A stretch of DNA of 64,000 bases from Pollenia angustigena (Eukaryota; Arthropoda; Insecta; Diptera; Polleniidae): NCBI GenBank assembly GCA_930367215.1, contig OV884057.1, forward strand, positions 200,063,621 through 200,127,620. Reading direction: 5' to 3'. The notes beneath the pieces were generated by a model. That model ran no database searches. It was not told the origin of the DNA and worked only from the letters and a program-made list of their open reading frames with translations. The first letter of the stretch is position 1. Each line of letters opens with the position of its first letter. The position numbers and the translations under genes were made by a program. Shown here one piece after another: positions 33,091 to 44,260 of this stretch.

Positions 33091-35382
33091 CTCATAAGCA
33101 GGGCAAGGAAGTTCATGCACTTAAAATCGCAAAATATGCGCATAAAACATGCACTAAAAATCGTAAAATATGCAAAAATAAATGTAAAAATATGCATTAA
33201 AAATATATTTATTTAACCATATTTAACAAAAAAAAAAAAAAAAATTAAACATAAATACATTTCATTCAGTTTTAAAAACTTAAAACATAGTTTAAAAAGT
33301 AGTAGTAGATAAAGATATATTAACATATATAAATAAATAAGTTTTTTTTAAAGTTATCAAATGTAAAACTCATTCTATTTGGTCTTAAAACAGTTTTAAG
33401 CATTGAAAGTGTTCGTTTGACATCAACGGATGTAATAGGTGGATATTTAAAAGTGGTCAACTCCTTTGTAGAATATTCTTGTCTACAATTTTTTCTTTAC
33501 TGGAAGGTAAATTAAAAATATTACCAATTTCTTTAACTTTTTTAAATCCGGCATTCTTTTTTAAAACTGCATAAATTTTGGCTTTTATTTTTTCGCCGAT
33601 TTGACCATCTACTTTTCTTATTTTAATGACAGCGTCATGAACGAGTTTAACCGAGGTGTTCAATGATTTAAACCCCTGAAGTTCGGTTATTGTCTCGACT
33701 AGAAACCCATTGTTTGAGTGTAAAAATTCTTATTGAGCCTTTATATTAGGTACATTTAAAATATATTGCATTATTTTCGTTAAAATTATTTACCACATCT
33801 TTAAATTCTTAAAAATTGTTGGTATAATACTCAACTGCCTGCAACTAGGTACCCCATCTTGTTATACATGGTTGAAACGCAAAGGTGACTTTAAAAACTT
33901 TCATGCATAGCATGAGCTTAGCATGTGACATGTAACATTTTTGAGTAAGATATCTTAAAAAAAAGGTCAAGTAGAGCAAAATTTTATTTTTATTAAAGGA
34001 TTCTAAAAGAGAAATTGAATCTTTGAAAGTTCGAGCTATTGAAGCATGATCCACCTTTTCCAACTTTACAATATTTAACAAAAATTTGTGTTTACTCTGT
34101 TCTTCTTCTGCATTCAAGATCTTCTTCTGCATTCAAGATCTTCTGCATTCAAGATCCCAATTACGTAGACAACGAAACGTCCTTTTGTGTCCATTGCTTC
34201 GTCAATAGACAGCCACAAATTATGTCACTTAATTCTTTCAACAATGTCACATAGTTGTATAGTGTACGACTTGGCGATATAAGTTTTTATAAGGTTTGTT
34301 TCCGTAGGAATGGTTTCATTGTTATATTTGTTTAAAAAAATTCTATAATTTTGGTTGATTAGCTAATATAGAGGTATATCTGCAGACACCAGAGCATTAT
34401 ACAATTCAAAACTAAATTTGCTAGTCTTATCCCCAAAAATTGATTTTCTTGAAATTAAAGTTTGCGAGACGTTTTCATAAATCATAAATCTTTGTGTTTC
34501 TGGCTTTGAAGGGCTTGATTTACTTGAAATTTTTAAATGAAACACCTTTTTGTAAACTTTGCAAAAAAGTACTTTTCCCTCTATTTTGAAGACTCAAAAA
34601 CACACTTATTTAAAAGATTATTTTTTGATATTTTTTCTTTTGGCATTTTTTTCCTTAAAAACAATTTATTTTATTAATACTTTTTGGATTTTAGGTCATA
34701 CTTCTTACACCGTAAATCAAAAATATTATGTTGAGTTCTATTTTTTCTTCGCCGAACATTATTTTTATTTGCTGCTTCTTCAAGTAAAAAAAATCGCGAA
34801 CAAAATGAAATGTCAAAAACTGTTTTATTGTTACTTCTACAATTATGTGCACAATTATACAAATTGTATAATTTTTGTATGTGCTACTTTTTAAAAGTAA
34901 AAGAAACAAGGTGAATTTATAATAAAATGTAGGTAATTCAATACCAAACACCAACATGTTGTTTTTGCTACTTGAAAATGTCGAAGTTAGCAGATTTTCC
35001 CATACTATTTTGATTGTTTGACAGCTTCAGGGCTGAAACAACTATAACCAGCTGATTCACTGACTACACCTTATAATGAATTCGCCTTGAACAGAAAGAT
35101 ATTTCTAAACAAAAAACTAAGAAAAGAGAAATTTTTTTTTTATAAATATTACAAAATATGACGAAAAATGTGAATTTATAACAAAATATGACGAAAAATA
35201 TGCATTTATATCAAAATATGCAAAAACATGCATTTAAAGCAAAATATGCAAAAATATGCACTAACAAATTGATGCAATTTTACTGGAAATATTGTGATTC
35301 GCAAAGATATTAACTTTAGGTGGGTCTCAGAGTACCGACAACAAACATGCATTTGCATGAAGTCCCTTGCCCTGCTCATAAG
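33091..35382 (-). mobile_element. hAT transposon (element 33099-35374, 8-bp CTCATAAG duplication)
   Basis: The ends are 21-bp inverted repeats with two mismatches, starting CAGGGCAAGG (33099) and ending CCTTGCCCTG (35374). They are flanked by an exact CTCATAAG duplication (33091-33098, 35375-35382). ATATGCA words are dense just inside both ends (33120-33200, 35150-35270) and look like subterminal binding repeats. The 2276-bp element encodes a broken transposase on the minus strand. Length, CAGGG terminus and duplication size all support hAT. Confidence 0.92.
33340..34560 (-). pseudogene. hAT transposase, degenerate
   Basis: Read on the minus strand, segments in different frames follow the hAT transposase order. 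First is an N-terminal part (34363-34545, PSKPETQRFMIYENVSQTL and KFSFELYNALVSADIPLY). A middle part follows near 34200 (LWLSIDEAMDTKGRFVVYVI, the D of a catalytic-core strand). Next is 33845-34132 (FLLNIVKLEKVDHASIARTF ... FQPCITRWGT, with the hAT TRW motif). The C-terminal dimerisation region is at about 33390-33660 (FKYPPITSVDVKRTLSMLKT). Stops, frameshifts and a small triplicated 16-18-bp duplication (TCTTCTGCATTCAAGA at about 34110-34155) interrupt it. It cannot produce an active enzyme but could bind subterminal repeats if any domain were expressed (speculative). Confidence 0.8.
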
Positions 35383-35882
35383 ATAACTTTGTTTTGGTGA
35401 GCCCATTACTGCCAGTCTGTTCCAAATATGAGGCAATTTCGAAAATTCGTCTTTCAATACTGTGTTTTACCGATTATTAATTTAGGCTTGTTTTTTTTTT
35501 AATGCAAATATTATTAAGTATTTTGTTTTCAAATAAGCAATTTCTTTTTTTTTTTGTCCATATTTTTAAAAATTTTTTTGGCATATTTTCATGTTTTTAC
35601 TGTATATTAAACGCGCATAAAACACTTTTTTGGAGCATAATTCTGGTTTCCCTGGTGATAATTATTAAAAAAAATATTACGTATACGCCTAGTTTAATAT
35701 GTCAACTAGAATTTTAAGTTCATATCTAAATAAGCGATGTTACGATACGCCTTTTTGCCGATGAAATACCGATACTCAAAAAGATATTTCGGCGATACCG
35801 ATACGCATATTAAATTTTAATTCTAGTTATAATAAAAAAAAAAACTCAAGTAATAACAGCGTAAGATCGATATTTAAAATTG
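35383..35882. other. AT-rich spacer, no gene seen
   Basis: A short repeated motif, CGATACGC / ATACCGATAC, clusters at 35750-35812. No gene was found. Confidence 0.45.
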
Positions 35883-36912
35883 ATATTAATAAGTATTCGG
35901 GTGAAATTTCATGCAGGTGCATGTTTTTCCTCGAAGCTTTGAATATTAAGCGAATAAGTTAGTAATGCAATTCACAAATTTTGCTAAAAATTGCCTCGAT
36001 TTCAAAGTAAAATTTTATAATTTATTTTAAAAAGTTGGGAACAATAAATATTTTAAAGCTTGAAGTAACATTTCCGATTAGCAAAATCACCGTTTGATGC
36101 CTATCTGCTGTGTAATTTTTAATGATTTTGCCAGATGTTTTTGTGTTTGACAAAAACTTGGTGTCTCAATTTATAAATTAACATGCAATTGGTTCCAGAA
36201 AGAGAAAATGGATTCCTCGAGAATAAATTGAACTCCTTAAGCTTTTTTTAAAGTAAATTTTGTTGTTTTAATTTGCCCAAAAATGCTTTTAAATTATTGA
36301 GAAAATTAAAATTCGTTTAAATTTTAGTACAGCCAATAAAAACTAAGGTACCGTTTAAAAAGTTGTATGTTTGTAATGGCCAATTTCACCAATTCTATTT
36401 AAATAACAATTTATATTTAAATAAAGTTTAATTTTTATTTGACATGAAAAACGAATTTTTAACAAAAACGCCCATAAGTAAAAGTAAATTTAATTCTACT
36501 GAAATGTATGTCAAAATTAAAAAAGAATTCTATACCATATAGCATTCAACTTTTAAGTAACGCACGAAAATTCAGGGAAAATATTTTTAAACTGTTTTCG
36601 GCATAGCACTTTGAAACATAATTACTTGAGATTAAAAAATATAAAATTATCTAAATTTTTGATTATTAAAATCTATTGTTTTATACTTTTTAAATATTTA
36701 AATTAAATTATCTTAATTTTTTTTCTTTATTGTTTAAATTAAATTGTTTTTTAATTACTTATATAAAAATTGTAGTTAGTTATTAAGTTATTAATTAATT
36801 AATGATTTAAAGTTTAACATATTCTCAGTTCCATACTGCAAAATAAGACTCTTAGTCTTGTGTATGGAGCAATTCAATTAATAAATAAATAAATAAATAA
36901 ATAAATTCACCT

Positions 36913-36944
<32 letters not shown>

Positions 36945-37090
36945 AAATACAGTAAGTACACTGTCAGGTTTACTTTAAATAATAAATGCATATTTTATTA
37001 ATTTTTAAAGCCTGTTTTAAATGTTTAAGCATGTTTTATGCGCATATTTTCCAAAAGTAACTGCATGAAATTCCACGACATATTAATAAG
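35883..37090. mobile_element. 1.19-kb terminal-repeat element with ATATTAATAAG duplication
   Basis: GAAATTTCATGCAGG at 35903 is mirrored by CTGCATGAAATTCC near 37061. The outer flanks share an 11-bp direct word ATATTAATAAG (35883-35893 and 37080-37090), which includes any 8-bp target duplication. ATGCATATTTT words near the right end resemble the subterminal words of the hAT at 33099. No transposase is visible. A LINE 3' end (about 36780-36943) lies inside. The class is uncertain but hAT-like. Confidence 0.6.
36780..36943 (+). mobile_element. LINE 3'-end fragment with (AAAT)n and poly(A)
   Basis: GCAAAATAAGACTCTTAGTC is followed by a (TAAA)n run (about 36880-36905) and a ~29-A tract (36914-36942). 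This is a typical retroposon 3' terminus without a recognisable coding part. Confidence 0.55.
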
Positions 37091-37139
37091 ATTAAAAAAA
37101 GAATGTATACTAAGTTTGTCATTCCGTGTGTAACTTTTT

Positions 37140-38350
37140 TATTATTCATCTCAGACCCCATAAAGTATATATATTCTGGGTCCTTGAGTAATTCTAAGTC
37201 GATTTAGCCATGTCCGTCTGTCTGTCCGTCTGTTGAAAACACGCTCACTTTCAAATTGCTTGTAGTTATCCTAAGCAGTTTGGGATTAAAATCCAGCAAA
37301 ATCGGTTCAGTAGGATCAGAGATATGAATCAAAATGTTGAACCACCTAAAAAAATTGATAATTTTGTTACAAAAACTAGCATAAATGGTGGAATATCGCA
37401 CAGAATGATATACGATTATGCACAAATTCGTTTTATTCGACTGGAAATCACGCTGTAAAATTTTGTGAAGATCCGTCTATAATTTACCCTAGGCTCCATA
37501 TAAGCACTTCTCCCGAAAAACAGTATAGTACGCCTTTAACCGTCATAAATAATGCTATCCTTTTGGCACGTAACAGTTTTATAGGACTAAAAATGACACT
37601 GTGAAGTTTTGTGAAGATCGGTCCATAACTTACCCTAGGCCCCATATAAACTCTACTTCCGGAAAACAGTTTAGTACGCATAAAGCCGTAAAAAATATGC
37701 TATCGAAACAAAATTTGGTAGATCAACGTTTTATAGGACAAGAACTGAGACTGTGAAATTTCGTGAAGATCGGTCAATAATTTACCGTAAGCCCATATAA
37801 ATCCTACTTTCGGAAAACAGTTAATTACGCATAAAACAGTAAAAAATAATGCTATCATAACAAAATTTGGTACATCAAAGTTTTATAGGCCAAGAAACTA
37901 GAACACATCACAGTTTTAATTAACCAGAAATAAGACTATACAATTTCGCTAAGATCGGTTCATAATTTACCATAGGCCCCATATAAACCCTACTACCGGA
38001 AAACAGTTTGGTACGCCTAAAACCGTAATTTGCAATGCTATCATAATAAAATTGGTACATCACAGTTTTATAGGAGTAGAAAAAAGACTGTGACATTTCG
38101 TGGAGATCGGTCCATAATTTACCCCAGGCCCCATATAAACCCTACTTCTGGAAAATGGTTTAGTACGCCTAAAACCGTAAAAATAATGCAATCATAACAA
38201 AATTTGGTACATCACAGTTTTATTGAACCAGAAATAAGGCTATAAAATTTTGTGAAGTATGGTCGATAATTAACCCTAGCCATATAAAGCATACTCTGGT
38301 AAAATAATTAAATACGCCTAAAACCCTAACAGATATAGATATTGCGGTAA
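37140..38350 (+). repeat. Dispersed fly repeat with ~150-180-bp tandem units
   Basis: It starts with CAGACCCCATAAAGTATATA and TCTGTCTGTCCGTCTGTTGA, then carries about six units containing GTGAAGATCGGTCxATAATTTACC, GGCCCCATATAAACCCTA, GAAAACAGTTTAGTACGC and ACATCACAGTTTTATAGGAC. The reverse complement of its first part is found at 22043-22355 and 23266-23575. It is non-coding. Confidence 0.8.
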
Positions 38351-38380
38351 ACTTTCTTCCAGCTTAGCTTTATGTGGCCA

Positions 38381-40689
38381 GGGGGTCGATTCTGGTTTTG
38401 TGAAACTGTGAAATGAAAACAAACTTTTCATTTGCGTTTTCATAAGAACTTTTCATATTATCATTTCACAATTACAGAAATTGCGATTTCCGTTCTTTTA
38501 ATGAAAAAGTGTTTCATTCCATTGTAGCCGTGAAACTTTTGTATCTATGTTAATAAAATTTAAAAGTCAAATGCAGATATCGAAGCTTAGCAGTTTTACA
38601 CAGGCGGTAAGCCGCAAATTAGTTTTTTTAAATGATTAAGCCGCATGTATTTATTTTTTGCTGAATGCTTTCTAACCATGTTTTAGCCATTTTTATTCGA
38701 TTTTTTAATTAAAAATATTAAGTATTACTTACAATAAGAATGCATATACTATACTTAGGCGTAGTATTGTAGATACATTTTATATCCACTGTACATAACA
38801 TACTTTGTTTTTAAAAAAATATTTTTAATCAATGTATCATTTTTTTTTTATTTGCATAAAATTTTCATAAAATGAGTATAGTAATTGTATTTTTCAAACC
38901 AAGCAAACCTTTTTGTTTTCTAATATTATTTTGTTCATTTATAATTGTTGAACCCGACGTGATTCTTACGCAAATCCTTTACAACCAAAATATTATGGAA
39001 GTTTTCTAATTTCAAAACAATATCTATTGATCGTTTTAAACCTGGATTTTTTGTAAATTATAATTTACAAGAACAATGTTTAAATAATGAAAACGTAGAA
39101 ATATAAAACTTCCTAAACGATTTCAAGTCCATTAAGAGGGATTTACTTGTAGTTACATTTTACATCCACTGTACAGAATATACTCTGTTTTTAAAAAATA
39201 TTTTTAATCATTGTATATATTTTTTAATTGTAGAAAATTTTCAAAAAATGAGTATTGTTGTTTTATTTCCCAACCAAAGATTTTATTTTGTTTTATATTA
39301 ATTTTTTAGATTTATTTTTTTATAAATACCTTTCCTTTATTTATATTATGGTCCACAGCACGGAATTTCTTCCCTTCTTATTAAAATCATGTAAATACCA
39401 CCCAACCAACTAAAAATTAGAAAAAACAAGTTAGAGCGAAAGATTCGGCTGCGCCGAATTTTACATACCCTTTGCCATCTTTAAATATATTTTTGGACGG
39501 GCGCATTGCAAAAAAAAAAAAAAAAATTTGGCAGCAAGCTGTACTAATCCCTTTTAAAATTGAAGCAATACTGTTAAAGTCGATCAACAAATGAGTTATT
39601 CCAAAAAATATTTTTGGACCCAACTGCCAGTTTGTACTTGAGCTAAAACTTGCGCAATTAATTTCGCTTAAACTCTCGCAAGTGACGAAGTTATTCGATA
39701 ATAAATTTTTTGGACAGTTAACATTAACATTGCGTAACTTAATAATTTTAGTATTAGCATGACATCTGTGACAAAAATGTTGTAATTGATTTCACTATTC
39801 GTTTTTCAGGTCGTTTTTAAACAATTTTTTTTAAATATTAAGAACAAGAATCTATCCTTACAATGCTAACAAATTGCTTGTGAAGTATTCATATAAAAAT
39901 TAATAAAAAAAACGACCATAAGCTCAAAAAAAGGTTAAATCATTAACAAATAAAAGGACAAATATAGATTAATTTATTAAAATGTTAAATTATAAAACAT
40001 AAAAATATTGTAGGCGGCCCTAAGTTTACTTTAAGACGTCGCCAAACTTATATTCTTCAACGCCGATGGTAACAACATACATATCTACTTTGTCTTCTGA
40101 TCAAGTGTCAAACCATGCAAATTCACAACTAAGAAATTATAAATTTAAAAAGGTCAGGATTTTATATTTTTTTTATTACATCTATGGATATAAATCCTAA
40201 CAGACTATTATTTATATTTTAAGAATTTGCTAAATAAAGACATTCTTAACACAAAAATTTTAAATAGAGATAGTAAGTTCAATTACAAATATGTTTATTA
40301 ATTGAAAAATATTAAAAATAGTTATTGATTTAATTCGCGATGAGCAAAGGCAGGAAAACTTTATAAATGTTTTACGTCAGTAATGTTATATATGTATATC
40401 ATTAAAATTGGCATTTAATACGAATATATTGAGAGTTTTCACCGTTAAAATGAATGTGTAAAAATATGTCATAAATGAAAAGTTTTTGACACTTCTTTGC
40501 ACTACTACACAGAACAAGAATCGTATTACTGTGAAATTTTGAAAACAATTTGTTTCATTCCACTTGTTCTTTTCATATGAAAACATTGGAATTTATTTAT
40601 CATTTTTTCACTAAACAAGAATCAGAAACTCTATGAAAATGTGAAAAAAGTTTTCATTTCACAGTTTCACAGAACCAGAATCGACCCCC
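38381..40689. mobile_element. 2.3-kb element with 40-bp terminal inverted repeats
   Basis: The first 40 bases (38381-38420, GGGGGTCGATTCTGGTTTTG onward) and last 40 bases (40650-40689) are inverted repeats with one mismatch, followed inward by TGAAAA/TTTTCA-rich subterminal sequence. The GG...ATTCTG terminus resembles the element at 9157-9978 and PIF/Harbinger ends. No target duplication is evident. No transposase frame is present. Inside are a direct duplication (38777-38940 against 39158-39320) and a nested TTCGGC-hairpin end (about 39423-39475). Confidence 0.7.
39423..39475 (-). mobile_element. TTCGGC-hairpin terminus
   Basis: ACAAGTTAGAGCGAAAGATT and CGGCTGCGCCGAATTTTACA are the reverse-strand version of the hairpin end seen at 19308 and 41339 (GGGTAT ... 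ATTCGGC-GCCGAAT ... CTCTAACTTGT). Confidence 0.55.
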
Positions 40690-40699
40690 GTGACTCCAA

Positions 40700-41372
40700 T
40701 ATAAGTTGCCCATCTGAAAATCATTTAAGTTCGGCTTAAACTCCCAATAAAAAATGGAGCTTCCAACGAAGCAGGTTTGTAAGGGAGAAACATATAAGTT
40801 TCGCTTACCACTGCGCTTACGGAAGACATGAATTTTATATGGCGAGTTCCCACTTTGAAGCAATACATTTTTGACACATAAAGCGCATTATTCAGCGCAC
40901 ATAAAAATTGTTGGATGTAACGATCATTGAATGTTTGATACAGTTACTTTTTAGTATTCTCCCTTACAAATCTGCTTCGTAGTAAGGGAATGCCGTAGCA
41001 CTTGAAATGTTATTTTTTTTAATAAAAGTTGTTGAGAGTTCTTCCACTTACTTAACTGCATTTCTGTATGTCTTATTGCGTAGCGCATAATTGTGCGCTT
41101 ATTTTTTCAAATGTACCTTTAGTGCTTCGCAAAATGATAAAATTTTTTATTGGGCTGTTACGTATCATCATATTTTACTACTTAAACCTTCTGATTGTCG
41201 GTCAATAGTTTAATATAGGTTTAAACCGCAACCAATTTTAATGCAGATGTCTGTTTTTATAAAGATTATAATAATAAAATAGACACCGTAGAGATATTAC
41301 TCCTAAAACATTCGAACTGTCGGTGGAGGGTATCAAAGATTCGGCACAGCCGAATATAGCACTCTAAATGGT
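40700..41372 (+). mobile_element. TTCGGC-hairpin dispersed element, fullest copy
   Basis: It runs from ATCATTTAAGTTCGGCTTAA through GCAGGTTTGTAAGGGAGAAA, GAAGCAATACATTTTTGACA and TTCTGATTGTCGGTCAATAG to GATTCGGCACAGCCGAATAT and AGCACTCTAA. Parts recur at 6190-6400, 19283-19520 and 39423-39475. The hairpin followed within ~12 bases by CTAA suggests a Helitron/Helentron 3' end, but the assignment is inference. The jockey LINE inserted 36 bp beyond it. Confidence 0.65.
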
Positions 41373-41399
41373 TTTTATCTAAAAACTAGATTATAAATA

Positions 41400-41444
<45 letters not shown>

Positions 41445-41587
41445 TCATTATTGTTTTATTGAATCTTCATATATTAAATATGAACTAACAATAATTAATC
41501 AAATCTTAACCTTATACGTTATTTTATCTCCTGCCAGTGCCAGACAAAATTTTCTTCATCACGGGTTATGTTCACTTTTATAGGTGT

Positions 41588-44260
41588 TTATCGCTCATCT
41601 AATTGGGTAAGTGCTGCAGTGTCTCTTCTTCTTAAGCGAGTGTGGCCGCCATGATTTAAAATATTTCGAGCTAGTGGATTTGGGTGTTGTTCAAGCCTTT
41701 TTAAATATTTTATTGCGTATTTTGTAATCATAGATTTCACTAATGGCACATTGAGATCCTTATGAATGTTTGAGTTTTTAACATACCAGGGAGCGGCTGT
41801 GATTATTCGAAGAAGTTTATTTTGGCGCCTTTGAATTTTGTCGATATTAGAGGCCGAGGCAGTGCCCCATAGTTGAATACCGTAGCACCAGATAGGCTTT
41901 AAGATAGAGTTGTAAAGTAGAAGCTTGCAATCGAGACTAAGGACAGAATTTCTTCCAATAAGCCAATGAATTTGAATGGCTTTTAGTTTCATTTGAGTTA
42001 ATTTTGCCTCTATATGGCATTTCCACGTTAATCGCCGATCCAGATGTATACCGAGATATTTAACATGCGAATGTTGAGGAATTATTTGATTATTGATTGT
42101 AATAGGGGGGCAAGATTCCCGGCGCAAAGTGAATGTTATATGTACACATTTTTGCTCATTGACCATTATCCTCCATTGTCTTAACCATATTTCTAGTTGA
42201 AATATATGATGCTGTAAGTAACGCGATGCTTCATAACGGTTTTCGTGGACGCTTAGAAAAGCTGTATCGTCTGCAAATGTTGAAGTTTGTGTGTAGTTGC
42301 TTGTTGGCATGTCCGAAGTATAAATTAAGTATAATAGGGGGCCCAGGATGCTGCCTTGTGGGACTCCAGCGGCAATGGGCTGAGGTGAACTTAAGAAATT
42401 TCCTTCTTTAATAATAAATTGACGACCGACTAAGTAGCTTTCTAGCAGCTTGTGTGTGTTTGCTGGTAAATTTTGCTTCAATTTGTGTAATAAGCCTTCA
42501 TGCCAGACTTTGTCAAAAGCTTGCGAAACATCGATGAAGAGTGCTGAGCAATATTTCTTTTCTTCAAATGCTTTTCTTATGACATTTACTATTCGATGAG
42601 TCTGCTCGATTGTGCTGTGTTTTCTTCTAAATCCGAACTGATGGTTTGGAATACATCTATTTTCACTTAAAATTGGTGTTAATTTTGAAACTAATAATTT
42701 CTCAAACAGCTTTGACATATTTGATAATAAGCTAATAGGTCTATAAGACTCAACTTTTGTATGATCTTTACCTGGCTTTGGTATCATGGTAACTAAGGAA
42801 ACCTTCCATTTTTCAGGATAGTATTCAAGGCGTAAAATAGCATTAAAAATAAAAAGAATAATTTTCTTTGCTATGCGAGGTAGCTCCAAAAGCATTTTAT
42901 TACTGATTTTATCAATACCAGGTGCCTTCTTAGTGTTTAAGTCACAAATAGCCTTTTCGATTTCTCTTATCTCAAATCTGAGGGGAAAAGCTGCTCTAGC
43001 ATCAACAGGTGGTAACTCGACCGCAATATTGTGAGATATATTTGGTGTAAATACGTTTTTCAAATGATTTACAAACAGGTTTCCTTTTTCATTATCATTT
43101 CTTGCCCAACTACCATTCAAGTTTCTTAATGGTGGCTTAGATATAACTGGCCTTTTTAGATTTCTAGCTGCACGCCATAATGAGTAGTCAGATTGTGGAG
43201 TTGCATCAAGTTCCTTAAGATATTTTTCTAGAGAAGCCGTTTTCTGATTCTGTAGCAACTTTCTTAGCCTTTTTGTGCATTCTTTTAATAAAATCTTAAG
43301 TTGCGGGGATCTGTAAAGTTGCCACTCTCTTCGAACTCTCCTTTTTTCAGTCAAGAGCCGCTCGACATCTGAAGAACATATTTTATTATTTTTAATTTTT
43401 TTGGGGGTAACGCTGGAGTGTTGAACAGCTAGTTTAAGATAACTGTCAAAGTTAACAAGAGAGAGATCCACATTCTCCGGTGTACTAAGCGGAATATTTT
43501 CTGTGCAATGGGCACTGAGAAATTTTTTATATTTTAACCAATTTATTTGTGTGGCTGGCGTCGCTAAGTAACCTGACGGAAATACAATTCTATTTGGGTT
43601 CGATATAGTAACAATTGTAGGTGTGTGGTCGGATGATAATTCTAAGGAAGCTTCAACATGAATCGTTTCTGTGGGGATGTTTTTAACCACGCCAAAGTCG
43701 ATAACATCTGGAATTTTTTGCTGATCAGTAGGCCAATATGTTGGTTGCCCGCTCGCGACCACATTTAAACCCATTTTAGAGATTGTGTTAAACAAAACAC
43801 GACCTTTTGGTGTTATAAGTCGTGACCCCCAGAAGGTATGTTTAGCGTTATAATCGCCAGCGGCCAGAAAACAGGGTCCTAATGATTTAAAATATTTATA
43901 ATATTGGCCTTCTGATATGGAAAATCTAGGTGGAGAGTATAAAGAAGAAATTACTATGTTTCGATTTAGCTCCTCAACACAAATAGTCGTTGCTTGCAGA
44001 TAGTCTTCACGGTGATCACACATAATGTAGTGTTTGACTCGAGTTTTTATTAAGATGGCAGAACCTCCACAAGCTCTATCTCGAGGGTCCTTGGTATCAT
44101 ATAGTATATAACCATTGATTTTAAACGTATTTCTTGAGGTCAAATGAGTTTCAGAAATCATCATGACATCAATTTGTTTATTTTTAAGAAAGTATTCTAA
44201 TTCATTTTTATGTTGGCGGATGCCGTTTGCGTTCCAAAAACAAATTTTTAAACAGTTCAT
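41588..44260 (-). CDS. jockey-type ORF2: APE endonuclease / reverse transcriptase (890 aa)
   Basis: The protein nicks target DNA and copies LINE RNA at the nick. Residues 1-220 form the AP-endonuclease-like domain: N10-A-N in FWNANGIRQ, E37 in MMISETHL, D136 and N138 in AAGDYNAKHTFWGS, and D211-H212 in SSDHTPT. The reverse transcriptase spans about 430-740. Motif A is LFIDVSQAFDKVWH (D577), motif B is AAGVPQGSILGPLLY (630-644) and motif C is STFADDTAFLS (D664, D665), followed by VKYLGIHLDRRLTW. The length fits jockey/F-type ORF2 (about 860-920 residues). There is no RNase H domain, as expected for the clade. The start ATG overlaps the ORF1 stop as ATGA (44257-44260), suggesting termination-reinitiation. 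The frame has no stops or shifts, but the element lacks its promoter and most of ORF1, so autonomous activity is not expected. Confidence 0.95.
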   Translation of the reverse strand: MNCLKICFWNANGIRQHKNELEYFLKNKQIDVMMISETHLTSRNTFKINGYILYDTKDPRDRACGGSAILIKTRVKHYIMCDHREDYLQATTICVEELNRNIVISSLYSPPRFSISEGQYYKYFKSLGPCFLAAGDYNAKHTFWGSRLITPKGRVLFNTISKMGLNVVASGQPTYWPTDQQKIPDVIDFGVVKNIPTETIHVEASLELSSDHTPTIVTISNPNRIVFPSGYLATPATQINWLKYKKFLSAHCTENIPLSTPENVDLSLVNFDSYLKLAVQHSSVTPKKIKNNKICSSDVERLLTEKRRVRREWQLYRSPQLKILLKECTKRLRKLLQNQKTASLEKYLKELDATPQSDYSLWRAARNLKRPVISKPPLRNLNGSWARNDNEKGNLFVNHLKNVFTPNISHNIAVELPPVDARAAFPLRFEIREIEKAICDLNTKKAPGIDKISNKMLLELPRIAKKIILFIFNAILRLEYYPEKWKVSLVTMIPKPGKDHTKVESYRPISLLSNMSKLFEKLLVSKLTPILSENRCIPNHQFGFRRKHSTIEQTHRIVNVIRKAFEEKKYCSALFIDVSQAFDKVWHEGLLHKLKQNLPANTHKLLESYLVGRQFIIKEGNFLSSPQPIAAGVPQGSILGPLLYLIYTSDMPTSNYTQTSTFADDTAFLSVHENRYEASRYLQHHIFQLEIWLRQWRIMVNEQKCVHITFTLRRESCPPITINNQIIPQHSHVKYLGIHLDRRLTWKCHIEAKLTQMKLKAIQIHWLIGRNSVLSLDCKLLLYNSILKPIWCYGIQLWGTASASNIDKIQRRQNKLLRIITAAPWYVKNSNIHKDLNVPLVKSMITKYAIKYLKRLEQHPNPLARNILNHGGHTRLRRRDTAALTQLDER

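Noticed and set aside
34559..34957. Overlapping frames of 62-111 codons
   Set aside because: Phe/Tyr/Lys-rich translations of AT-rich DNA inside the hAT, in the region upstream of its transposase relic, with no motif on either strand.
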